DNA from: CAYTZH01 sp964442285 | GTDB lineage: Bacteria > Myxococcota_A > UBA9160 > JAFDET01 | Direction: 5' to 3' | NCBI GenBank assembly: GCA_964442285.1 | Contig: CAYTZH010000025.1 | Location: forward strand, 4,735-68,734 | Length of the DNA: 64,000 nt | Shown: piece after piece, positions 56,442 through 64,000 of the stretch | Position numbering within the stretch: the stretch's first letter is position 1 | How the letters are laid out: every line of letters begins with the position of its first letter | Notes under the pieces: model-generated | What the model was told of the DNA's origin: nothing | Seen by the model: only the letters and a program-made list of their open reading frames with translations | Database searches by the model: none | Position numbers and translations under genes: made by a program

Positions 56442-58132
56442 GATGCTCTCCCCATGGGTGCGGTGGGTGCCGGATCGGGCCGCGGCTCGGCGAGCAGGCG
56501 CAGGCCCTCGACCAGCACCCAGACGTCGGCGGCCAGGATGATCGCGCCCATCAGCGCGAGCAGCCACTGGTCCGCGAAGTTCGCGAAGTAGCTGCGCAGC
56601 TCGCCCAGCATGGCGGCGATGGTGGCGGCGGCGACGAGCAGCATGGGCACCAGCGTGTAGAGATGGGGCCGGCCCTGGCGCCGCAGCCAGACGGAGACCA
56701 CCAGCAGCGTCACGCCGGCGACCAGCTGATTGGTCGTCCCGAACAGCGGCCACAGGATCAGTCCGCCCTTGCCGCCGGCCTGGGTCAGCGCCAGCACCAG
56801 GGCCAGGGAGATCCCGAGGGCCCCGGCCGCGTAGCGGTTGGTGAGGCCCCGCACGCCGTAGGCCTCGGCGAGCTCCGCGATCACCAGGCGCTGGATCCGT
56901 GCGCCGGTGTCGAGGGACGTCGCCGCGAAGGCGATCACCATCACGGCGATGAAGGTCCTGGCCGTCTCGAGGGGCAGCCCGAGGGCGGCGACGAAGCGCC
57001 CGCCCCCGGTCACGAAGGCGTCGAGCTTGGGACCCAGGCCCGAGGCCGCCGACCAGCTGGCGTAGTGCTGGCTCCACTCGCCGGCGCTGGCGAAGCCGGC
57101 GGTCGAGGCCAGCACCGCCAGCAGGCCGAGGCTGCCCTCGCCCAGCATGCCGCCGTAGCCGATCGGCCGGGCATCGGTCATGCAGCCCACCTGCTTCGAG
57201 GTGGTTCCCGACGAGACCAGGCCGTGGAAGCCGGAGATGGCGCCGCAGGCGATGGTGATGAAGAGAAAGGGGACGATCGGCGGGGCGCCCTCGGGCGACG
57301 GATTGATCGCGGGCGCCTGCACCGTCGGGTGCAGCACCACGAGCCCGAGGGAGAGCAGGGCGAGGCCGGTGACGAGCTGGTGGCTGTTCAGGTAGTCCCG
57401 GGGCTGAAGCAGCAGCCAGACCGGCAGCACCGATGCCACGAAGGAGTAGATCAGCAGCACCCAGACCCAGGTGCCGACGGAGATCCGGGTCACGGCGGGC
57501 AACGCCTCGGCCACGGCGTTCCCCCAGAAGATCGCTGCCAGCAGCAGCGCGTAGCCCACCAGGGATGGGGCCAGGATCCCGATTCCGCGCCGGTACACCA
57601 GCCATCCGAGGGTCGTGGCCACGGCGATCTGCACCCAGATCGGGAAGATCGAGCCAGGCGTCTGGACGAAGAGCGTGCCGATGATGAAGGCGAACACCGC
57701 CAGCACGATCCAGATCAAGAACGAGATGATCAGCAGGAAGAGGGTGCGGGCGCGCGGCGAGATCACCCGGGCGGCGACCTCGCCGATGGAGCTGCCGCGA
57801 TTGCGCAGGCTGATGACCAGGGCCGCGAAGTCGTGCACGGCGCCCATCATCACGGTGCCCACCGTCACCCAGAGCAGGGCGGGCAGCCAGCCCCAGATCA
57901 CCGCGAGGGCCGGGCCCACGATGGGGGCGGCGCCCGCGATCGATGTGTAGTGGTGTCCCCAGAGCACGTGGCGCGGCGTCGGCACGTAGTCGACGCCGTC
58001 CTCGTACTCGATCGCCGGCACCAACTCGTCCTCGCGCAGGGCGAAGACCCGACGGGCCAGGAAGCTCGAGTAGAAGCGGTAGCCCACCGCGAACGCCGCG
58101 AAGACGAGCAACGCCAGCACGGCGGCGTTCAC
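56438..58132 (-). CDS. CstA-family carbon starvation (peptide/pyruvate) transporter
   Basis: This 564-aa membrane protein has about 15 hydrophobic helices. Motifs: YVPTPRHVLWGHHYTSIAGA, APIVGPALAVIWGWLPALLW, GTVMMGAVHDFAALVISLRN, FHGLVSSGTTSKQVG, and LFGTTNQLVAGVTLLVVS. These are CstA signatures. CstA proteins import peptides or pyruvate when carbon is short. It is shorter than E. coli CstA (about 700 aa). GTG 58132 overlaps the ligase stop by 4 bp. Confidence 0.88.
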   Translation of the reverse strand: MNAAVLALLVFAAFAVGYRFYSSFLARRVFALREDELVPAIEYEDGVDYVPTPRHVLWGHHYTSIAGAAPIVGPALAVIWGWLPALLWVTVGTVMMGAVHDFAALVISLRNRGSSIGEVAARVISPRARTLFLLIISFLIWIVLAVFAFIIGTLFVQTPGSIFPIWVQIAVATTLGWLVYRRGIGILAPSLVGYALLLAAIFWGNAVAEALPAVTRISVGTWVWVLLIYSFVASVLPVWLLLQPRDYLNSHQLVTGLALLSLGLVVLHPTVQAPAINPSPEGAPPIVPFLFITIACGAISGFHGLVSSGTTSKQVGCMTDARPIGYGGMLGEGSLGLLAVLASTAGFASAGEWSQHYASWSAASGLGPKLDAFVTGGGRFVAALGLPLETARTFIAVMVIAFAATSLDTGARIQRLVIAELAEAYGVRGLTNRYAAGALGISLALVLALTQAGGKGGLILWPLFGTTNQLVAGVTLLVVSVWLRRQGRPHLYTLVPMLLVAAATIAAMLGELRSYFANFADQWLLALMGAIILAADVWVLVEGLRLLAEPRPDPAPTAPMGRAS

Positions 58133-59829
58133 GAGCCGGACTCGCCCGCGAAGCGCGACGCCTCTCCCCGCAGCTCGTTCTTCAGCAGCTTGCCCGCGGG
58201 ATTGCGCGGCAGCGGGTCGTCCACGAAGGCCACCTGCTCGGGCACCTTGAAGGAGGCCAGGTGGCGGGCCACGTGAGCCCGGACGGCGTCCTCGCCGAGT
58301 GCCGATCCCGGCACCCGGCGCACGATGGCCTTCACCCGCTCCCCGAGCTCCGGATCCGGAATGCCGACGATGGCGGCTTCGTCGATCTCCGGGTGCTCCG
58401 CCAGGCAGTTCTCGATCTCCACGCAATACACGTTCTCGCCGCCGCGCAGGATCATGTCCTTGGCCCGGTCCACGACGAACAGGAAGCCCTCCTCGTCCAC
58501 GTAGCCGAGGTCGCCGGTCAGGAGCCAGCCCTCGCGCACCGTGTCGGCCGTGGCGTCGGGCCGGTTCCAGTAGCCGGGCGTGATGGTGGGTCCCCGGAAG
58601 CAGACCTCGCCCAGCTGGCCGGGCGCCAGGGCCTTGCCCGACTCGTCGCGCACCTCGAGGTCGAGCACGGGGATCGGCCGACCGGCGGAGGTCTTGCGGG
58701 CGAGCAGGGACTTGCCGGCGTTGCTGGTCGCCACGCCGTGGGTCTCGGTGAGCCCGTAGGCGTTGGCGAAAGAGGGCTCGATGGGCAGCACCTCCCGGGC
58801 GCGGTCGATCGTCTCCGGCGGCGTCGGGGCGCCGCCGAAGGACACGGCGTTCAGGCTGGAGAGGTCGTAGTCGCGCACCCTGGGGTGGTGGACCACCCGG
58901 TGCAGCATGGTCGGGATGGCGCCCCAGGTCTGGATCTTCTCCCGCTCGACGAGCTGCATGACCTTCTCCGGGTCGAAGCGGCCGTCGAGGAAGACCATGC
59001 GGGCGCCCACGGTGAGCAGCACGGCGACGTTCGAGTGCAGGCCGCCCACGTGGAACAGGGGCGAGGAGAGCAGGCTCACGGTCTGGTCGCCGCCGCTCGG
59101 CAGCAGGCCCGCCTGGCCGTCCACCAGGGCGGTGACGGCCCGGGCGAAGAGGATGCCGAGCACCTGGCCGATGGTGCCGCGGTGGGTGGTGATGCAGCCC
59201 TTGGAGCGCCCGGTCGTGCCCGAGGTGTAGAGGATCACCCAGGGGTCGTCTTCCTCGATGGGGGTGTCGGGCGCCTCGTCGCAGGGATCGAAGAGCTCCG
59301 AGACGGGGAGGGTGCCCGGCGGCGAAGCGTCGCCGATGCTGAACACCCGCTCCAGGCTCGGCACCCGCTCGAGCACCGGCTGCACCCGGGGATAGAGGCG
59401 TTCGTCCACGACCAGGATCTTGGAGCCCGAGTCGTTCAGGCCGTAGTCGAGCTCCTCGGCGGACCACCACCCGTTCAGGCCGACGCCGATCCCGCCGAGG
59501 GATGTGGCGCCGAACAGCGTCACGATCCAGTCCGGGCAGTTGTAGGAGAGGACCGCCAGCCGATCCCCCTTGCCGAAGCCGTGGTCGTCGCGCAGTCGGC
59601 GCGCGGCGCCCCAGACCGAGCGCGCGAACCCGGCGTAGGAGATGCGCGTCTCGCCGTGGACCATGCACGGCGTTTCGCCGCGGAGGGCGCAGGCGGCGAT
59701 CTTGTCGCGCAGGCTGCGCTCGCGGTTCTTGAAGTTCTTCTGGGGACGGCCGCCCACCGTCTCGGTCACCACCTCGAAGGGGGCCCCGGGCGCGGTGAGC
59801 TGCTGCACCACCTCGGCGTAGCTGGGCAT
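58129..59829 (-). CDS. Acyl-CoA synthetase (AMP-dependent ligase)
   Basis: This 566-aa ANL-superfamily enzyme has the AMP/P-loop motif WVILYTSGTTGRSKGCITTH, NAYGLTETHGVATSN, GWLLTGDLGYVDEEGFLFVV, DRAKDMILRGGENVYCVEIE, and the catalytic Lys in NPAGKLLKNEL. It would activate a fatty or aromatic acid as CoA ester. Position in one operon with CstA and an SDR, and next to an AbgT transporter, suggests use of imported acids. ATG 59829 is preferred to an upstream in-frame start because it begins at MPSYAEV after GAGAGA. Confidence 0.88.
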   Translation of the reverse strand: MPSYAEVVQQLTAPGAPFEVVTETVGGRPQKNFKNRERSLRDKIAACALRGETPCMVHGETRISYAGFARSVWGAARRLRDDHGFGKGDRLAVLSYNCPDWIVTLFGATSLGGIGVGLNGWWSAEELDYGLNDSGSKILVVDERLYPRVQPVLERVPSLERVFSIGDASPPGTLPVSELFDPCDEAPDTPIEEDDPWVILYTSGTTGRSKGCITTHRGTIGQVLGILFARAVTALVDGQAGLLPSGGDQTVSLLSSPLFHVGGLHSNVAVLLTVGARMVFLDGRFDPEKVMQLVEREKIQTWGAIPTMLHRVVHHPRVRDYDLSSLNAVSFGGAPTPPETIDRAREVLPIEPSFANAYGLTETHGVATSNAGKSLLARKTSAGRPIPVLDLEVRDESGKALAPGQLGEVCFRGPTITPGYWNRPDATADTVREGWLLTGDLGYVDEEGFLFVVDRAKDMILRGGENVYCVEIENCLAEHPEIDEAAIVGIPDPELGERVKAIVRRVPGSALGEDAVRAHVARHLASFKVPEQVAFVDDPLPRNPAGKLLKNELRGEASRFAGESGS

Positions 59830-59867
59830 GTGTCTCTCTCGGTTGGTGGGCGTGGGTCCGGCCGAGC

Positions 59868-61511
59868 CTACCACGCCCCCGCCGGCGGGGTGTAGACCAG
59901 CGGGCCGGCCTGACCCAGGTCGAACCCCAGCGCCATCCAGACCACCAGCAGCACGCTCCAGGCCGCGGCGAAGGCGATCGTGTAGGGGAGCATCAGGGCG
60001 ACGAGGGTGCCGATGCCCGCCTTCGGCACGTAGCGGCGCATGAACACCAGCACGATCACCACGTACGGATTGAGCGGCGTGATCACGTTGGTGACCGAGT
60101 CGCCGACGCGGTAGGCGGCCTGGGTGAGCTCCGGGCTGATCCCCACCTGCATGAACAAGGGCACGAACACGGGCGCGAGGAAGGCGTACTTGGCGGACAT
60201 GGAGCCGATCAGCAGGTTGGCCGCCATGACCACGCCGACGAAGGTCGTCACCAGGAACGGCGCCGGGAGGTCCGCCCGCGCCAGGGCGCCACCGCCCGCG
60301 ATGGCCAGCATCTCGCCGAGCCCCGAGTGGCGGAAGCAGGCCACGAACTGGGCCGCGAAGAAGGCGAGCACGATGTAGGGTCCCATGGCCGCCATGGTCT
60401 CGCCCAGCATGCGTGCGGCGTCCTTGTCGCTGCGCAGGCTGCCCGCGGCGATGCCGTAGGCCAGGCCGGGGACGAAGAAGCCGATGAAGATCAGCGGCAC
60501 CAGGGCCTCGACCCAGCGCGGGAAGGCGCCGTCCATGCCGTGGAGCGGCGCGCCCGGAACGACGCTGACGACGACGAAGAGCGCCAGGGTGGCGGCCGCC
60601 GCCCCGATCCCGACCCGCAGGCCCCGGGTCTCGGCGGGGGTCACCCGGCGCGCCTCGGCGTCGGCCTCGCTCGGGGCCTCGGCGCCGCCCTCCTCGGGGG
60701 CCAGACCCCGGTAGCGCGGCTCCACCCAGAACGCGGTGACGGCCCAGCCGACCCCGGTGAGCAGCACCGTGGAGACCTGGATGAACCAGAGGTTGGCGCT
60801 CGCGGCCACCCGGTAGGCCGGGTCGAGCAGGCTGGCGCCCTCCTCGCTCAGCTTGGCCAGGAGGGGCTCGAGGCTCGTCGGGAAGAGGTTGGCGCTGAAG
60901 CCCGCCGAGACCCCGGCGAAGACCGCGGCGAGGCCCACCAGCGGCGAGCGTCCCGCCGCCCGGAACAGGGCCATCGCCACGGGCGGCAGCACCACGTAGC
61001 CGGCGTCGAGGGCCATGGAGGACATCACGCCCACGAAGAACACCGTGGGCGTGAGCAGCGACCCCGGCACGGCCAGCAGCGCCGCCTTGAGGAGCACGCC
61101 GATGAAGCCGGTGCGCTCCGCCAGCCCGATGCCGAGCATGCCCACGAGCACGATGGCGAGGGGGCGGAAGTCCTTGAAGTTCTCCACGAGGTTCGACACG
61201 ACCCAGTAGAGGCCCTCGCTCGAGAGCAGCCCCTCGGCCCGGATCGGGACCGACACGCGCTCGCGGCGGGGCTTCCCGGTCTCGGGGTCCACCACCGCGA
61301 TGCGCAGGGCCTCTCCGCTCACGGGGTCGAGCAGCGGCTGGCCGTCGGCGCCGCGCACCGGCTCGGTCACCACGCGGGTCTCGGTCCGCTCCACCGACCA
61401 GTCCAGGGCGACCGCGAGCTGCGAGAGCCCCATCACCAGCAGGGTGCCGAGCAGGAAGAGCGTGGTGGGATCCGGGAGGGCGTTGCCGAGGCGCTCGATG
61501 CGGTCAAGCAC
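59868..61511 (-). CDS. AbgT-family transporter (p-aminobenzoyl-glutamate type)
   Basis: This 547-aa membrane protein opens MLDRIERLGNALPDPTTLFL, then has a long periplasmic loop, FRPLAIVLVGMLGIGLAERT, GFSANLFPTSLEPLL, and a C-terminal NVITPLNPYVVIVLVFMRRY. These match AbgT/MtrF transporters. They were described as importers of p-aminobenzoyl-glutamate, and as drug or sulfonamide exporters. GTG 61511 overlaps the VanZ-like gene by 8 bp. Its last base lies 38 bp from the ligase gene. Confidence 0.88.
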   Translation of the reverse strand: MLDRIERLGNALPDPTTLFLLGTLLVMGLSQLAVALDWSVERTETRVVTEPVRGADGQPLLDPVSGEALRIAVVDPETGKPRRERVSVPIRAEGLLSSEGLYWVVSNLVENFKDFRPLAIVLVGMLGIGLAERTGFIGVLLKAALLAVPGSLLTPTVFFVGVMSSMALDAGYVVLPPVAMALFRAAGRSPLVGLAAVFAGVSAGFSANLFPTSLEPLLAKLSEEGASLLDPAYRVAASANLWFIQVSTVLLTGVGWAVTAFWVEPRYRGLAPEEGGAEAPSEADAEARRVTPAETRGLRVGIGAAAATLALFVVVSVVPGAPLHGMDGAFPRWVEALVPLIFIGFFVPGLAYGIAAGSLRSDKDAARMLGETMAAMGPYIVLAFFAAQFVACFRHSGLGEMLAIAGGGALARADLPAPFLVTTFVGVVMAANLLIGSMSAKYAFLAPVFVPLFMQVGISPELTQAAYRVGDSVTNVITPLNPYVVIVLVFMRRYVPKAGIGTLVALMLPYTIAFAAAWSVLLVVWMALGFDLGQAGPLVYTPPAGAW

Positions 61512-61986
61512 CGACCGACTCCAGACGGCGTCGGTGGATCAGGAGCCCCGTGGCCACGAGGCCCAGGGCCAGGGCGCCCCCGGCCACGTCGAGGGCCACG
61601 TCCGCCGGGGACCCGGTCCGGGTGGGAACGCGCGCCTGGTGGCTCTCGTCCGCGGTGGCGACGGCCGCCACGAGGGCGAGGGAGAGTCCGGCCGCCCGCA
61701 GGAACGGCGTCGCGGAGCCGTGGCGCAGGGCGCGAAACGCGAGCAGGGACAGGACGCCGTACTCGAAGACGTGGGCGCCCTTGCGCACCAGGAGGTGGAG
61801 CGTGGCCAGGGTGGCGCGGGACACCTCGCCGAAGAGCGCGTGGAGCCAGCTCCGGAGCAGACTGCCGGTCTCGGCAGCGGAGTAGTCGCCGCCGGACATC
61901 ATCAGGATCAGCCCGGCCCAGAGCACCACGGGCAGCCAGGCCTGGGCGCGATGCAGGGTTCGGCGGCGGGAGCGGGGAGCGACCAC
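61504..61986 (-). CDS. VanZ-like family membrane protein
   Basis: This 160-aa protein has four membrane helices (for example WLPVVLWAGLILMMSGGDYS). It has the VanZ-like motifs RKGAHVFEYGVLSLLAFRAL and ADESHQARVPTRTGSPADVA then DVAGG. The family is named after the teicoplanin-resistance gene vanZ but is mostly of unknown role in the envelope. The start is GTG 61986, 31 bp from the divergent ATP-grasp gene. Confidence 0.83.
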   Translation of the reverse strand: MVAPRSRRRTLHRAQAWLPVVLWAGLILMMSGGDYSAAETGSLLRSWLHALFGEVSRATLATLHLLVRKGAHVFEYGVLSLLAFRALRHGSATPFLRAAGLSLALVAAVATADESHQARVPTRTGSPADVALDVAGGALALGLVATGLLIHRRRLESVGA

Positions 61987-62017
61987 GGGGCCTCAGGATA
62001 AGGGGTATGCTCGGCGC

Positions 62018-63022
62018 GTGCTGCGCATCGGCCTGGTCTACGACCTGCTCGGAACCCATCCGGCGCGCCCCGGTTCCCCCCCGGATCTCGACGCCGAGTA
62101 CGAGCCCGAAGCCACCGTGCGGACGCTCGAGGCGGCGGTGCGGGCGGCGGGCCACGAGCCGGTCCGGGTGGGGAGCCCCCACGACCTGCTCACGCGGGGG
62201 GCCAAGGGCGAGCTGCCGCCCCTGGACGCGGCCTGGAACGTCGCCGAAGGCCACGGCTCGCGAAACCGGGAGGCCTGGGCTCCCGTGGTGCTCGAGATGC
62301 TCGGGGTTCCCACCCTGGGCTCCGACGCCCTCAGCCTCTCGCTCTCCCTCGACAAGGCCTGGTGCAATCGACACGTGGCGGCGGCCGGCGTCCCCGTGCC
62401 GCCCCAGCTCGTGCTGGCCCGTCCCGAGGACGCGGCCGGGGCCGTTCTGCCCGGGCCGTTCCCGCTCTTCGTCAAGCCCCGCTGGGAGGGGACGGCCAAG
62501 GGCATTCGTCCCACCTCCCGGGTCGAGAATGCCGAGGCGCTGGCGCGGGAGGTGGCGCGGGTGGTGCGCGACTACGAGCAGCCGGCGCTCGTCCAGCCCT
62601 TCCTCCCCGGGGCCGAGTACACGGTGACCGTGGTCGGCCACGACCCGCCCCGGGCCCTGCCGGTGCTGCAGCGGGCGCTGGAGCGCACCAGCGGTATCGG
62701 CCTCCACGCCCTGGAGCGCTGGCCGGCGCCCGGTGGCGCCTGGGCGCACCACGCGCCCGGGACGCTCGACGCGGACCTCGAGGCGCGGCTCGCCTCGCTG
62801 GCCCTCCGCGTCTTCGACGCGCTGGCGTGTCGCGACTTCGCCCGGGTGGATTTCCGCCTCGACGCGGCCGGGGAGCCCGCCTTTCTGGAGATCAACCCCC
62901 TGCCGACGTTCGATCCCACGGGCTCCTTCGGCATCCTGGCCGAGCTCGCGGCGCGGCCCCTCGAGGCCCTGCTCGCGGACGTGCTCGCCGACGCCCTCGC
63001 CCGTCTGGGTCTCTCGCGATGA
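62018..63022 (+). CDS. D-Ala-D-Ala ligase-like ATP-grasp protein
   Basis: This 334-aa protein is like D-alanine-D-alanine ligase: LRIGLVYDLLGTHPARPGSP, WNVAEGHGSRNREAWAPVVL, LEMLGVPTLGSDALSLSLSL, LFVKPRWEGTAKGIRPTSRV, and FARVDFRLDAAGEPAFLEIN with metal-binding E-x-N. A true Ddl has other active-site signatures, so another amino acid may be its substrate. It overlaps a lysine 2,3-aminomutase gene by 4 bp, making lysine or beta-lysine a candidate. The start is GTG 62018. Confidence 0.82.
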   Translation: MLRIGLVYDLLGTHPARPGSPPDLDAEYEPEATVRTLEAAVRAAGHEPVRVGSPHDLLTRGAKGELPPLDAAWNVAEGHGSRNREAWAPVVLEMLGVPTLGSDALSLSLSLDKAWCNRHVAAAGVPVPPQLVLARPEDAAGAVLPGPFPLFVKPRWEGTAKGIRPTSRVENAEALAREVARVVRDYEQPALVQPFLPGAEYTVTVVGHDPPRALPVLQRALERTSGIGLHALERWPAPGGAWAHHAPGTLDADLEARLASLALRVFDALACRDFARVDFRLDAAGEPAFLEINPLPTFDPTGSFGILAELAARPLEALLADVLADALARLGLSR

Positions 63023-64000
63023 GCGCCGGCCGGTCGCTGCCGCCGCCGGCGGACTGGACCCGCTGGACCTGGCAGATGCAGCACCGCATCCGCACGGCCT
63101 CGGCGCTCGAGACCTGGATCGACCCCACCGAGGACGAACGCGCCGCCATCGAGAAGCTCGCCGATCGCTTCCACTTCGTGATCACGCCCTACTACGCCAG
63201 CCTCATGGATCCGGACGACCCCGCCTGCCCGATCCGCCGCCAGGTGGTGCCGCGCCTGGCGGAGCTCGACGACCCGGCCGGCCTGGCCGATCCCCTGGAC
63301 GAGGTGGCCCACTCGCCGGTGAAGAACGTGGTGCGCGTCTATCCCGACCGCATCGCCTTCTGCGTCAACAACGAGTGCGCGCTCTACTGCCGCTTCTGCC
63401 TGCGCAAGCGCATGGTGGGCGAGCCCGACTGGACCATGAAGAAGCGCGAGCTGGAGGAGGCGCTGGCGTGGATCCGGCGCACGCCACAGATCCGGGACGT
63501 GCTGCTCACCGGTGGCGACCCCCTGGTGTTCTCCGACGACAAGCTCGACTGGCTCCTCGGGGCCCTGCGCGAGATTCCCCACGTCGAGATTCTGCGCCTC
63601 GGCACGCGGCTGCCGGTAACGCTCCCGTTCCGGATCACCGACCCGCTGTGTCGCGTGCTCGCGCGGCACCACCCGGTCTGGCTCAACACCCACTTCAACC
63701 ATCCCCGGGAGCTCACGCCGGAGGCGGCGGAGGCCTGCGCGCGCCTGCTCTCGGCCGGCGTGCCCGTCGGGAACCAGAGCGTGCTGCTGGCCGGCATCAA
63801 CGACGACCCGGACACCATGAAGGCGCTCTGCGAGGGGCTCGTGCGTCTGCGCGTCCGCCCCTACTACTGCTACCAGCCCCAGCTCCTGGAGGGCACCGCC
63901 CACTTCCGGGTGCCGATCGAGCGGGGCGTCGACCTCTTCCGGGCGCTGCGGGGCCGCACCAGCGGCTTCGCCATCCCCCAGTACGTGCTCGACACGCCCT
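63019..64000 (+). CDS. kamA: Lysine 2,3-aminomutase family radical SAM enzyme (3' end outside)
   Basis: The open frame from ATG 63019 to the window edge gives 327 residues. It has the radical SAM cluster motif ECALYCRFC (Cys120, Cys124, Cys127), VLLTGGDPLVFSDDKLDWLL, LGTRLPVTLPFRITDPL, and YYCYQPQLLEGTAHFRVPIE. The family moves the alpha-amino group of lysine to the beta position; members include KamA and the EF-P modifying EpmB. Length and the N-terminal part favour KamA. The PLP-lysine region is near or beyond the edge. The stop is not in the window. Confidence 0.88.
   Translation, partial: MSAGRSLPPPADWTRWTWQMQHRIRTASALETWIDPTEDERAAIEKLADRFHFVITPYYASLMDPDDPACPIRRQVVPRLAELDDPAGLADPLDEVAHSPVKNVVRVYPDRIAFCVNNECALYCRFCLRKRMVGEPDWTMKKRELEEALAWIRRTPQIRDVLLTGGDPLVFSDDKLDWLLGALREIPHVEILRLGTRLPVTLPFRITDPLCRVLARHHPVWLNTHFNHPRELTPEAAEACARLLSAGVPVGNQSVLLAGINDDPDTMKALCEGLVRLRVRPYYCYQPQLLEGTAHFRVPIERGVDLFRALRGRTSGFAIPQYVLDTP

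Overview
The window (64 kb, very GC-rich) comes from a Gram-negative flagellated bacterium. The outer-membrane L ring (FlgH) and periplasmic P ring (FlgI) show the cell envelope type. Sigma-54 flagellar promoters, FliW/CsrA, FlbD, a MotE-like protein and an NrsF-linked ECF sigma factor suggest a deltaproteobacteria-like lineage (Myxococcota/Desulfobacterota in the broad sense). That placement is inference, because no rRNA gene is present. Genes are tightly packed, often with ATGA/GTGA stop-start overlaps, and GTG or TTG starts are common.

Layout. 1-3331: end of flhA, then flhF, flhG, an HDOD gene and a small basic protein. 3530-11559: flgF-flgG-flgA-flgH-flgI-flgJ(N)-flgN-flgK-flgL-csrA-fliW. 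11556-14561 (minus): GNAT acetyltransferase, flbD, motA, motB. 14914-17998: flagellin, fliD, fliS and a fliT-position gene. 18167-23341: PseB-like dehydratase, GH57 protein, Maf flagellin glycosyltransferase. 23338-29803 (minus): SpsE/SpsG/SpsF-like nonulosonate genes with a split transketolase, an SDR and an ATP-grasp enzyme. 30010-35122: unknown protein, PilZ protein, helical-repeat exported protein, degenerate histidine kinase and sigma-54 activator. 35275-45552: flgB-flgC-fliE-fliF-fliG-fliH-fliI-fliJ-motE-like-fliK-flgD-(72 aa)-flgE. 45687-49983: a second glycan island with two ATP-grasp proteins and two glycosyltransferase-like proteins. 50004-64000: housekeeping and metabolism, comprising amidase, RNase PH, RdgB, a divergent ECF sigma pair with NrsF, a histidine phosphatase, an SDR/CstA/acyl-CoA ligase/AbgT operon, a VanZ-like protein, and a Ddl-like ligase with lysine 2,3-aminomutase.

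Regulation can be read from the sequence. Five plus-strand flagellar transcription units each start with a good sigma-54 promoter (GG-N10-GC core). One minus-strand unit has a plausible divergent one. Each region carries one or two copies of a palindromic 15-mer, consensus GTTTCGAYCTGAAAC, some 60-190 bp upstream of the predicted start. This looks like the enhancer site of the activator encoded at 33830-35122. The flagellin leader carries a stem-loop presenting AUGGAUG plus a GGA-rich Shine-Dalgarno, the expected target of CsrA, whose gene sits with fliW just upstream. Flagellum assembly, surface glycosylation and regulation are therefore encoded as one integrated block.
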